Assembly (NCBI RefSeq): GCF_030063365.1
Contig: NZ_JASISY010000001.1
Location: 310,001 to 374,000, forward strand
Direction: 5' to 3'
DNA from: Cryobacterium sp. PH29-G1
GTDB lineage: Bacteria; Actinomycetota; Actinomycetes; Actinomycetales; Microbacteriaceae
DNA length: 64,000 nt
The notes beneath the pieces are model-generated. The model was given only the letters and a program-made list of their open reading frames with translations. It searched no databases and was not told where the DNA came from. The position numbers were made by a program, and so were the translations under genes. Of this stretch, positions 54,103-62,224 are shown one piece after another (within the stretch, counting starts at the first letter, position 1; every line of letters starts with the position of its first letter).

Positions 54103-54872
54103 GTGATGGCTCCCAGCGGTCCATAGTCGGCGTGTACGGTATCGCCCTGTTCCACCCACATGGGCCGGGTGAACGAGCCGGCCAGGATGATCTCCCCGGC
54201 CTCGAGGCTGGTTCCGTGCTGTGCGAGCTTGTTCGCCAGCCAGTAGACGCCGGCAGCGGGGTGGTTGAGCACGGCCGCAGCCACCCCGGATTCCTCGATG
54301 GTCTGATTGCGGTAGAGCAGTGCCGACACCCAGCGCAGGTCGATGTCACCGACCTTCACCGGTGTGCCGCCCACCACCATTCCGCCCATCGCCGCGTTGT
54401 CGGAGATGGTGTCGACGATCGTGCGGCCAGGCATCTCGATGCGCGAGCTGAGGATCTCCAGCGCCGGAACCACGTACTCGGTGGCATCGAGCACGTCGAA
54501 GAGCGTGCAGTTCGGCCCGGACAGCGGCTTACCGAGCACGAACGCGAGCTCGACCTCAATCCGCACGTTCGAAAAGCTGTCGAAACGGATGCTCGCGCCA
54601 TTCTCGTAGACCTCGTCAGCGAAGATCACCCCGTAATCGGGCTCCGTTATGCCGGTCGCGACCTGCATGACCTTGGAGGTCAGGCCGATCTTGCGGCCGA
54701 CGAGCCGACGGCCGGCCGCGATGCCGCGCTCCTTCCACAGGCTCTGTACGGCGTAAGCGTCTTCGACGGTCATGCCCGGGTGTCGGGTGGTCAGAAGGGG
54801 AACCGTCGACCGGGTGCGGCCGGCCGCAACGAGTTCGTCGGCGATCTCTTCTATGACTGACTGGTCAAGCAT
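54087..54872 (-). CDS. hpaH: 2-oxo-hept-4-ene-1,7-dioate hydratase
   Basis: 261 residues from ATG 54872 behind TAGGAGGT. Belongs to the hydratase/decarboxylase family (MhpD/HpcG). RLVGRKIGLTSKVMQ, EPDYGVIFADEV, RIEVELAFVLGKPL with the acidic metal ligands (E-x-E), and ADYGPLGAITCRFE at the end. Adds water to 2-oxohept-4-ene-1,7-dioate. Ten nucleotides after hpaD. Confidence 0.92.
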   Translation of the reverse strand: MLDQSVIEEIADELVAAGRTRSTVPLLTTRHPGMTVEDAYAVQSLWKERGIAAGRRLVGRKIGLTSKVMQVATGITEPDYGVIFADEVYENGASIRFDSFSNVRIEVELAFVLGKPLSGPNCTLFDVLDATEYVVPALEILSSRIEMPGRTIVDTISDNAAMGGMVVGGTPVKVGDIDLRWVSALLYRNQTIEESGVAAAVLNHPAAGVYWLANKLAQHGTSLEAGEIILAGSFTRPMWVEQGDTVHADYGPLGAITCRFE

Positions 54873-54882
54873 GAGCTACCTC

Positions 54883-55956
54883 CTAGAGGGTGTTGCCGAG
54901 TTTGAAGCCGGCCACGCTGTCGTCTTTGCGGGTGTATGAGAAGCCGTCGGCGCCCACGGTGACGGCCATTTCGCTGGACTCGGTGCGTTCGATGACGGGC
55001 TGCGGGTTGCCGTCCAGGTCGAGCACGAGCGAGGCATCGGTGTACCAGCTGGGGACCACGGGGTTGCCCCACCAGTCGCGGCGCTGGTTGTCGTGCACGT
55101 CCCAGGTGACCACGGGGTTGTCGGGGTCGCCGGTGTAGTAGTCCTGCGTGTAGATCTCGATGCGGTGACCGTCGGGGTCGCGCAGGTAGAGGTAGAACGC
55201 ATTCGAGACACCGTGCCGGCCCGGGCCGCGCTCGATCAGGTCGCTCTTGCGCAGCGCGCCCAGCTTGTCGCAGATGTAGATGATGTTGTGCTTCTCCTGC
55301 GTGGAGAAAGCGATGTGGTGCATGCGTGGCCCGTTGCCGCCGGTGAGGGCGGTGTCGTGCACGGTGTCCTTGCGGCGCATCCAGGCCGCATAGGTGACTC
55401 CGTCGGAGTCCTGGATGTCTTCGGTAACGCGAAAGCCCAGGTCTTCGAGGTATTTGCGGCCGCGGCCGACGTCGGGGGTGACCTGGTTGAAGTGGTCGAG
55501 TCGCACGAGCGCGCCCGGTCCCATCAGGTCGTAGCGCCAGGCGAGGCGTTCGACGTGGGTGGTGGCGTAGAAGAATTCGTAGGGGAAGCCGAGCGGGTCT
55601 TCGACGCGCACGCTGTCGCCGATGCCCTTGGTGAAGCCTTCGGTGCGGCGTTCGGTACGGCAGCCGAGCTCGCGGTAGTACGCCTCGGCGAGGTCGACGT
55701 CTTCGGGGCTGCGCACCCGGTAGGCAAACGCTGCGACGGCGGCCACCGGCCCTTGGCGCAGCACCAGATTGTGGTGGATGAACTCCTCGAAGGAGCGCAG
55801 GTAGATCTCGGTGTCGCTCTCCTCGGTGACGACGAGGCCGAGAATGTCAACGTAGAACTCGCGGGATTTGGCCAGGTCGGTCACGACGATGTCCATGTAG
55901 GCGCAGCGCAGAATGTCGGGCGGGGTCGTGGTGGGAGTGGGGATGGGGTTGGTCAT
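54883..55956 (-). CDS. hpaD: Homoprotocatechuate (3,4-dihydroxyphenylacetate) 2,3-dioxygenase
   Basis: 357 residues, ATG 55956 behind GAGGAG. Type I extradiol dioxygenase with two vicinal-oxygen-chelate modules. Metal ligands fall at His155, His214 and Glu267, and the second-sphere residues Asn157, His200, Arg243, His248 and Tyr257 match the numbering known for the Brevibacterium fuscum enzyme, so it should be active with Fe(II) or Mn(II). It opens 3,4-dihydroxyphenylacetate at the 2,3 bond to 5-carboxymethyl-2-hydroxymuconate semialdehyde. A 171-nt gap with repeat copy C separates it from hpaE upstream. Confidence 0.96.
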   Translation of the reverse strand: MTNPIPTPTTTPPDILRCAYMDIVVTDLAKSREFYVDILGLVVTEESDTEIYLRSFEEFIHHNLVLRQGPVAAVAAFAYRVRSPEDVDLAEAYYRELGCRTERRTEGFTKGIGDSVRVEDPLGFPYEFFYATTHVERLAWRYDLMGPGALVRLDHFNQVTPDVGRGRKYLEDLGFRVTEDIQDSDGVTYAAWMRRKDTVHDTALTGGNGPRMHHIAFSTQEKHNIIYICDKLGALRKSDLIERGPGRHGVSNAFYLYLRDPDGHRIEIYTQDYYTGDPDNPVVTWDVHDNQRRDWWGNPVVPSWYTDASLVLDLDGNPQPVIERTESSEMAVTVGADGFSYTRKDDSVAGFKLGNTL

Positions 55957-56038
55957 GGGGTTCTCCTCGTTGAGGTTTTCTGAAACGGATGCGTGGGGCC
56001 GGCCGTTGAGACGGCCAGTGATGGTCCGGGGTGCTGCA

Positions 56039-56104
56039 CCGGGCCCACCCTATGAGAGTGGGCCCAGTATCTAACCTGGGCCGGCTTTCCGGGCCCGGGC
56101 CCGG
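56039..56104 (+). repeat. GGGCCC-rich nested palindromic intergenic repeat, copy C
   Basis: The most diverged copy: inner arms AGTGGGCCCAG and CTGGGCCGGCT keep ten of eleven pairs including one G-U, loop TATCTAAC, flanks as in copies A and B. It lies inside the hpa operon, in the gap between hpaE and hpaD, reading antisense to the operon. Confidence 0.85.
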
Positions 56105-56127
56105 AAAGCGAACGGGCGGCGGCGGGG

Positions 56128-57642
56128 CTAGTTGCCGCCGAAGCGGGGCGTGTGCACGGGGGCGAGCGTGATGTGCACGGCCTGCGAATCGGTGTAGAAG
56201 TCGATCGAACGGTAGCCGCCCTCGTGGCCGAGACCGGAGGCCTTGACGCCGCCGAACGGGGTGCGCAGGTCACGCACGTTGTGCGAGTTCAACCACACCA
56301 TTCCGGCATCGACTGCCTGCGAGAAATTGTGCGCGCGAGTGAGGTCGGTGGTCCAGATGTAGGCGGCCAAACCGTACTTCACACCGTTGGCCAGTTCGAG
56401 TGCCTCGGCATCCGTGTCGAACGGGGTGATGGCGACGACCGGACCGAAAATCTCTTCTTGAAAGATGCGGGCGGTCGGGGCGACGTCCGCGAAGACCGTG
56501 GGGGAGACGTAGTTGCCCTCGCTGAGGTTGGCCGGGCGGCCACCACCGGCGAGCAGGCGTCCCTCGGTCTTGCCGATTTCGACGTAGCTCATGACCTTCG
56601 CGTAGTGCTCGGGGTGTACGAGCGCGCCGACCTCGGTCTTCGGGTCGTGCGGGTCGCCGACCACGATGCTCTGGGCGCGGGCCGCGTAGCGGGCGCAGAA
56701 GTCATCGTAGACCGACCGCTCCACCAGGATGCGGCTCGATGCGGTGCACCGCTCACCGTTCAGCGAGAATACTCCGAACAGGGTCGAGTCGATCGCGGCG
56801 TCGAGGTCGGCATCGGCGAAGACCACGGCAGGCGATTTGCCGCCGAGCTCCATCGACATGCCCTTGAGATTGGCCGCGCAATTGCGGTAAATGGTCTGGC
56901 CGGTCGTGGTCTCGCCGGTGAACGAGATGAGCGGCACATCCGGATGCTTGACCAGCGCATCGCCGGCCTCCTCGCCGATACCGTTGACCAGATTGAACAC
57001 ACCGTCGGGCACGCCGGCGGTGCGAAAGATCTCCGCCCAGAGGCTCGCCGACAGGGGGGTGAATTCGGCCGGTTTGAGTACGACGGTGCAGCCGGAGGCC
57101 AGCGCGGGGGCGAGCTTCCAGCTTTCGAGCATGAACGGGGTGTTCCACGGAGTGATGAGACCGGCGACACCGACCGGCTTGCGGTTGACGTAGTTGATCT
57201 GTCGGCCGGGCACCTTATAGGTGTCGTCGATCTGGGCGACGATCAGGTCGGCGAAGAACCGAAAGTTCTCGGCGGCGCGCTGCGCCTGACCGAGTGCCTG
57301 CGTGATCGGCAGCCCGGTGTCGAATGTCTCCAGCTCAGCCAGTCGGGCGTCCTGCGCCTCGACGGCGTCAGCGATGCGATGCAACACCCGGGCCCGGGCG
57401 CGGGGCAGCATGCGCGGCCAGGGTCCGTTGTCGAACGCCTCCTTCGCTGCCGCGACGGCCAGATCGATGTCGGCCTGCTGGCCGGCGGCCGCTGTGGCGT
57501 AGGTCTGGTTGGAGACCGGGTCGAGCACGTCGAAGGTTTCCCCGCCGACGCTGTCGACGAATTCTCCACCGATGAAGTGACGGATGCTCGTGGGCAGGTC
57601 GGTGGGGATATAGTGCGTGGTCTGGACAGACGTCTGTGTCAT
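56128..57642 (-). CDS. hpaE: 5-carboxymethyl-2-hydroxymuconate semialdehyde dehydrogenase
   Basis: 504 residues. Aldehyde dehydrogenase with ITPWNTPFMLESWKLAPAL, VLKPAEFTPLS, FTGETTTGQ, Glu in MELGGKSPAV and Cys in NGERCTASSR. The NGERCTA form and the hpa context point to the semialdehyde formed by HpaD, which is oxidised to 5-carboxymethyl-2-hydroxymuconate. Lies 2 nt after the GntR gene. Confidence 0.92.
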   Translation of the reverse strand: MTQTSVQTTHYIPTDLPTSIRHFIGGEFVDSVGGETFDVLDPVSNQTYATAAAGQQADIDLAVAAAKEAFDNGPWPRMLPRARARVLHRIADAVEAQDARLAELETFDTGLPITQALGQAQRAAENFRFFADLIVAQIDDTYKVPGRQINYVNRKPVGVAGLITPWNTPFMLESWKLAPALASGCTVVLKPAEFTPLSASLWAEIFRTAGVPDGVFNLVNGIGEEAGDALVKHPDVPLISFTGETTTGQTIYRNCAANLKGMSMELGGKSPAVVFADADLDAAIDSTLFGVFSLNGERCTASSRILVERSVYDDFCARYAARAQSIVVGDPHDPKTEVGALVHPEHYAKVMSYVEIGKTEGRLLAGGGRPANLSEGNYVSPTVFADVAPTARIFQEEIFGPVVAITPFDTDAEALELANGVKYGLAAYIWTTDLTRAHNFSQAVDAGMVWLNSHNVRDLRTPFGGVKASGLGHEGGYRSIDFYTDSQAVHITLAPVHTPRFGGN

Positions 57643-57644
57643 GG

Positions 57645-58358
57645 TCAGGCTCTCTTTCTCGGGGAGGGTTCGGATGCTGGGTGGGGGTGATGCGATTTCT
57701 GGAAGGCGAGTAGGGCATTCATTGTGCCGGTGCGGTGGGCGCGCGCGGCCAGCTCAAGGGTGAGAGCGTCCGAGCCCGACTCGATCAGCTGCAGCAGCTG
57801 TTCGTGCTCCGCGACGGATTCGCGGGCCCGGCCCGGTACGAAGCTGAACGTGGAGTCGCGCAACACCTTCATGCGGTTCCAACCGCGGTGCACCAGCTCC
57901 AGGATGTGCGGGTTCGGGCAGTTCTCGAACAGGATTGCGTGAAAGTCGAGGTTGAGTTCGGTGAACCGGTGCGGGTTGAGGTCTTCGAGGGAAGCGATCA
58001 TGGCCCGGTTGACCGTGCGGGCGCGTTCGATGTCGTCGGCGGTGATGAAGGGTGCGGACAGGGCGGTCGCGACGCCCTCGACGACGCTCAAGGTCTGCAT
58101 CGTGTAGAGATATTCGGTCTCCTCGATCATCGCGACCTGAGCGCCGACGTTGCGCTCGAAGGTGACCAGGCCCTCCGCCTCGAGTCGGCGGATCGCCTCG
58201 CGCACCGGAACGACGCTCACGCCGAGCTCCTTGCCGATCGCGCCGAGCACCAGGCGGTAGCCCGGGGTGAACGTGCTGTCGGAGATGCGGGCTTTGATCC
58301 ATTGATAGGCGAGTTGCGACTTGCTGAGTCCGGCCGCCTGGCCGGTTACTTCAGCCAT
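57645..58358 (-). CDS. GntR-family (FCD) transcriptional regulator
   Basis: 237 residues from ATG 58358, overlapping the upstream FAH-fusion gene by 13 nt. N-terminal winged helix (LAYQWIKARISDSTFTPGYR, VVPVREAIRRLEAEGLV), then the all-helical FCD effector domain with LNLDFHAILFENCPNPHI and AEHEQLLQLIESG (metal-binding His residues). Being second in the operon it should control its own transcription from the hpaG promoter, where two identical-looking operators lie. Effector probably a pathway acid. Confidence 0.92.
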   Translation of the reverse strand: MAEVTGQAAGLSKSQLAYQWIKARISDSTFTPGYRLVLGAIGKELGVSVVPVREAIRRLEAEGLVTFERNVGAQVAMIEETEYLYTMQTLSVVEGVATALSAPFITADDIERARTVNRAMIASLEDLNPHRFTELNLDFHAILFENCPNPHILELVHRGWNRMKVLRDSTFSFVPGRARESVAEHEQLLQLIESGSDALTLELAARAHRTGTMNALLAFQKSHHPHPASEPSPRKRA

Positions 58359-59809
58359 TCCTGGTACCGTGCCTTCCACTGTGCGTTCATCGGGTACAGC
58401 CCGTCGACGACCTCGCCCGCTGCGACCATCTGGGCAATGAAGGTCTCCTCGCGTTCCTGCTCGATCGCGTCCGCGACGATTTCTTCGATCAAACGGGGCG
58501 GAATCACCAGAACGCCGTCGGCGTCCCCGACGATGACATCGCCGGGCTGTACGGAAGCGCCGCCACAGGCGATGGTGAGGTCGGTGTCCCACGGCACATG
58601 CTTGCGGCCGAGTACGGCTGGATGAGCGTTGGCGAAGTAGGTCGGCATCTCGAGCGCGGAGACGGCGGCCACGTCGCGCACGCCGCCATCCGTCACCAGG
58701 CCGGCCGCGCCGTTGACCTGGGCGCGGAGCGCGAGGATATCGCCGACCGTGCCGGTGCCGGTCTCGCCGCGGGCCTCGATCACGAGCACATCATCGGGGC
58801 GGAGCGAATCGAAGGCGCGCTTTTGCGCGTTGTAGCCGCCACCGTGGGAGGTGAAGAGGTCTTCCCGGTTGGGAATGAACCGCAGGGTGCGGGCGAGACC
58901 GACCAGGCGCCTGCTCGGACGAGTGGACTGGAGTCCGTCGATCGAGACGTTGTTCAGGCCGCGCTTGCGCAGCTGGGAGCTGAGCGTGGCGGTGCCGACC
59001 GAGTTGATTTTGGCTTTGAGTTCCTCGGTCAGGACGGAGGCTGCGCCGGTCGAAGCGGTCAGTCCGGCCGCCTCGGCCGACCCCCAGGCCTCGGCCCGCT
59101 GCAGATCGTCGATCTTCGGCCGGGCACCGTATTCGGCCAGTGCGATCGTGCCGGCGACGACCGGAGTGACCAATCGGCCGGTGCTCGGCGCGCCGGGCAC
59201 GCCCGGGGCATCCACCTCGACCTCGACGACGTCGCTGGGCTGTACAACGGAGGAACCGGCGGGGGTGCCGGTGAGAATCACGTCACCGGGTTCGAGTGTC
59301 ATGAGTTGCGAGAGATCGGCGACCAGGCGGCCGAACGGGAAGACCAGTTGCTCGGTGGTGTCGTCCTGCACGAGAACGCCATTGACCCAGGTGCGCACGC
59401 GCAGGGCATCCGGTTCAACGTCTCTGGCGTTGATCACGTTCGGGCCGAGCGGCGTGAAGCCGTCGCCTCCCTTGGACTTCAGGTTCGATCCCTTGTCGGC
59501 GTAGCGCAGATCGTAGACGCCGAAGTCGTTCGCTGCGGTGATGCCCGAGACGGCCGCCCAGCCCTCCTCGGGGCTCACCCGGCGGATGCTACGGCCGATG
59601 ATCAGGGCGATCTCGCCTTCGAAGGCGAGCAGCTCGGTGCCGGCCGGGCGCTCGATCGGGGTGCCGGACGCGCTCACCGAGCTGCCAGGCTTCAGAAAGT
59701 AGGAGGGCTGCTCCGGTACGCGGCCGCGCTGGGCGATGCGGGACGGATAGTTCAGGTGCAGGGCGATTACCTTGCCGGGGGTGCCGGTGAATGGTGTGGG
59801 GTTCTGCAT
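58346..59809 (-). CDS. FAH-domain decarboxylase/isomerase fused to an RraA-like aldolase domain
   Basis: 487 residues from ATG 59809 behind GAGGA. Residues 1-225 are one fumarylacetoacetate-hydrolase domain with metal ligands in FEGEIALI (Glu64, Glu66) and NDFGVYD (Asp95), and GDVILTGTPAGSS. Residues about 255-487 are RraA/HMG-aldolase-like: the D-X20-R-D motif (Asp357, Arg378, Asp379 in TDGGVRD) is intact, as in catalytic class II pyruvate aldolases/oxaloacetate decarboxylases and unlike E. coli RraA. Standard HpaG has two FAH halves, so the second is replaced here. Probably performs decarboxylation and isomerisation of 5-oxopent-3-ene-1,2,5-tricarboxylate. Confidence 0.88.
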   Translation of the reverse strand: MQNPTPFTGTPGKVIALHLNYPSRIAQRGRVPEQPSYFLKPGSSVSASGTPIERPAGTELLAFEGEIALIIGRSIRRVSPEEGWAAVSGITAANDFGVYDLRYADKGSNLKSKGGDGFTPLGPNVINARDVEPDALRVRTWVNGVLVQDDTTEQLVFPFGRLVADLSQLMTLEPGDVILTGTPAGSSVVQPSDVVEVEVDAPGVPGAPSTGRLVTPVVAGTIALAEYGARPKIDDLQRAEAWGSAEAAGLTASTGAASVLTEELKAKINSVGTATLSSQLRKRGLNNVSIDGLQSTRPSRRLVGLARTLRFIPNREDLFTSHGGGYNAQKRAFDSLRPDDVLVIEARGETGTGTVGDILALRAQVNGAAGLVTDGGVRDVAAVSALEMPTYFANAHPAVLGRKHVPWDTDLTIACGGASVQPGDVIVGDADGVLVIPPRLIEEIVADAIEQEREETFIAQMVAAGEVVDGLYPMNAQWKARYQEWLK

Positions 59810-59836
59810 AGGGTGTCCTCTCGCGGCGCTGCGTGT

Positions 59837-59854
59837 GTATTTGAAATGATATAC
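59837..59854. promoter_or_regulatory. Candidate GntR operator 1
   Basis: GTAT-N10-ATAC inverted repeat, followed by GAT, 28 bp upstream of the FAH-fusion start. Including the following GAT it agrees with operator 2 at 18 of 21 positions. Likely bound by the FCD regulator encoded in the operon. Confidence 0.6.
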
Positions 59855-59917
59855 GATCTCGCTGAGGATGCAACCCTTTCAGCATCTTTCATTCGGGCCG
59901 CTCCGCCAATTGCGTTC

Positions 59918-59935
59918 GTATCTCAAATCATATAC
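59918..59935. promoter_or_regulatory. Candidate GntR operator 2
   Basis: Second GTAT-N10-ATAC site, same orientation, centre 81 bp from operator 1 and 72 bp upstream of the MHS transporter start. Two sites in one divergent intergenic region suggest joint control of both directions, possibly with DNA looping. Confidence 0.6.
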
Positions 59936-60006
59936 GATGCAATGGAATTCGCAGGCCGTGGACATGGTCGGCCGTGCGACCGACCATGACAAGGGAGTCA
60001 CAGCAG

Positions 60007-61377
60007 ATGTCATCTGTTTCGACAGCAGCACCGCCCATTCAACGCTCGTCCGATCGGCGACGGGTGGCGATGGCCACGGTCATCGGAACCACGATCGAAT
60101 GGTACGACTTCTTCCTCTATGCCAGTGCCGCTGGCCTGATCTTCGCCGAGCTGTTCTTCAAGCCGGCCGGCCCGCAGATCGGCATCCTGCTCGCCTTCGC
60201 CTCGGTCGGCGTGAGTTTCCTGTTTCGCCCGATCGGGGCATTCCTGGCCGGCCACTTCGGCGACCGGCTCGGACGCCGCGCCATGCTCGTGGTCACGCTC
60301 ATCCTGATGGGGTCGGCGACGACTTTGATCGGGGTTCTGCCGACCTACTCGCAGATCGGCGTTGCGGCGCCGGTCATCCTGCTGTTGCTGCGCATTCTGC
60401 AGGGCATCTCCGCTGGCGGGGAATGGGGTGGCGCTGTGCTGATGGCCGTCGAACATGCACCCGACGGGAAGCGCGGCCGATTTGGCGCGTTCCCGCAGAT
60501 CGGTGTACCGCTCGGCCTGCTGCTGGCTTCCGGCGTGCTCGCCCTGATGACCGGTGTAATCTCGCCCGGTGCTGCCTTCCTCGAGTGGGGCTGGCGCATC
60601 CCGTTCCTGCTCAGCTTCGTGCTGATCGTGGCCGGCTACATCGTTCGCCGCAGCGTTGACGAGAGCCCGGTGTTCAAGGAAATCGCCAAACGTAAACAGC
60701 AGACTAAGGTTCCCATTGTCGTGCTGTTCCGCAAGCACTGGCTGCTTGTCATTCTCGGGGCGCTGACGTTCGCGGGCAACAGCGCAGCCGGCTACATGAC
60801 CACCGGCGGGTACCTGCAGAACTATGCCACCGATCCGAACGGCTTCGTCGGGATGGAACGCACCCCGGTGCTGTTGGCCGTCACCGGTTCAGCGGTGGTC
60901 TGGCTGGCGATGACCTGGATCGCCGGTGGTCTCTCTGACAAGATCGGCCGGCGTAATACCTACATCATCGGATGGATCGTGCAGCTGGCCACGGTGTTTT
61001 TACTGTTTCCCCTGGTCAACACCGGGAACGTCTGGCTGCTGTTTCTTGGCCTGTCGCTGTTCACCGTGGGCAACGGGTTTACCTACGGGCAGCAGGCGGC
61101 GTATTTCACCGAGTTGTTCCCGGCGTCGATCCGGTACTCCGGCGTCGCGATCACCTACGCACTCGGAGCGATTATCGGTGGCGCCTTCGCTCCGCTGGTG
61201 GCTGCGGCACTCGTGCAGGCAACTGGAACAGCCCTGTCCGTGGCCTTCTACATTGCCGGGGTCACGGTCATCGCCTTCGCGGCGACGTTGTTGCTGCGTG
61301 ACCGCACCGGGATCCCGCTCGGTCCCGATCATGAAGCCGAGCAAGCCATTGGCCAGATCTACGGCATGGCGCGGTAG
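60007..61377 (+). CDS. MHS-family metabolite:H+ symporter
   Basis: 456 residues; ATG 60007 follows GGGAG (GTG 59974 and ATG 59986 are upstream alternatives with no ribosome site). Twelve hydrophobic helices; GTTIEWYDFFLYASAAGLIF, GHFGDRLGRRAMLVVTL and GGEWGGAVLMAVEHAPDGKR place it in the metabolite:H+ symporter group. Divergent from the hpa operon across an intergenic region with two operators, so probably the (4-hydroxy/3,4-dihydroxy)phenylacetate importer. It is a paralogue of the transporter at 49687. Confidence 0.9.
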   Translation: MSSVSTAAPPIQRSSDRRRVAMATVIGTTIEWYDFFLYASAAGLIFAELFFKPAGPQIGILLAFASVGVSFLFRPIGAFLAGHFGDRLGRRAMLVVTLILMGSATTLIGVLPTYSQIGVAAPVILLLLRILQGISAGGEWGGAVLMAVEHAPDGKRGRFGAFPQIGVPLGLLLASGVLALMTGVISPGAAFLEWGWRIPFLLSFVLIVAGYIVRRSVDESPVFKEIAKRKQQTKVPIVVLFRKHWLLVILGALTFAGNSAAGYMTTGGYLQNYATDPNGFVGMERTPVLLAVTGSAVVWLAMTWIAGGLSDKIGRRNTYIIGWIVQLATVFLLFPLVNTGNVWLLFLGLSLFTVGNGFTYGQQAAYFTELFPASIRYSGVAITYALGAIIGGAFAPLVAAALVQATGTALSVAFYIAGVTVIAFAATLLLRDRTGIPLGPDHEAEQAIGQIYGMAR

Positions 61378-61503
61378 CGCTCGTGCCACCAGTGCGTCAC
61401 CGCGTTCACGCGGCCGGGTGCGCGCTTCACGACCTGCGCCGGTGCACACCAAGCGTGCGCCGGTTGACAACTCCGTCGGCGAGTTCACGCGTAGCGTGCT
61501 GGC

Positions 61504-62130
61504 ATGAGCGCAACGGTGGGCATGGCGGGGGGCATCGAGATCTGGGCCGCGGCCTGGATGGGACTCGCGCTCGCGCTCACCGGGGCGAGCGTGCTCTGCG
61601 GGCTCGCGGACCTGCGCCGGCCTCGACGCCCGTGGCGGGCGTTCATGGCCGCAGCCCTCGCGCTGGCCATGGTCGTCTCGACTCTCGATATGGCGCTTCC
61701 GGGAACGCTGCTCTCGCCCCTGGCCTGGGCGGCCCTGCTCCTCACGCTCATGCTGGCGAGCCTGCCCGGCATTCGATCGGCGCTCGGGAGCGATCGTCGA
61801 TCAGCAGCGCAGCACGCGGCCGGGCTTCTCTTCATGGCCACGATGTGGCTGGCCATGCTTCCGCCGGTTCCGGCCGCTGGAACGGATGCTGCCGCGCCCG
61901 TCACCGTGCACGCAGCACACGCGCATGCGGTTGGATCGCTCGCTCTGCCACTGGGGTGGGCGCTGATCGCGGCATCCGCTCTCGTTGTCGTGCTCGTTGT
62001 GGCCGCCGCCCGCCGCTGGGCTGAGCGGCCGAGCATTCGCCAGCGCTGCGCGGCCGCGCAACACGCCAGCATGGGCCTGGCCATGTCGGCAATGACGGTC
62101 GGCATGATCGTGCCGCTGGTGTTGGGCTGA
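61504..62130 (+). CDS. DUF5134-like integral membrane protein
   Basis: 208 residues, six hydrophobic helices and many Met and His (MAGGIEIWAAAWMGLAL, HAAGLLFMATMWLAMLPP, HAAHAHAVGSL, AQHASMGLAMSAMTVGMI). The His/Met pattern and topology match the actinobacterial DUF5134 family, sometimes found near copper genes. No function established. No gene of related role is adjacent. Confidence 0.7.
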   Translation: MSATVGMAGGIEIWAAAWMGLALALTGASVLCGLADLRRPRRPWRAFMAAALALAMVVSTLDMALPGTLLSPLAWAALLLTLMLASLPGIRSALGSDRRSAAQHAAGLLFMATMWLAMLPPVPAAGTDAAAPVTVHAAHAHAVGSLALPLGWALIAASALVVVLVVAAARRWAERPSIRQRCAAAQHASMGLAMSAMTVGMIVPLVLG

Positions 62131-62224
62131 GCAAAGCAGCAGGGGCGTCCAGCAGCCCTCAGGGTGGGCGCAGATAGGCTTACTACCGTCAGATCGACGG
62201 GCAGACACAAGTATGGGAGATGCA

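Noticed and set aside
56152-57690. 512-codon open frame antisense to hpaE
   Set aside because: Shadow of the dehydrogenase gene; no start signal and no protein-like hydrophobic pattern.
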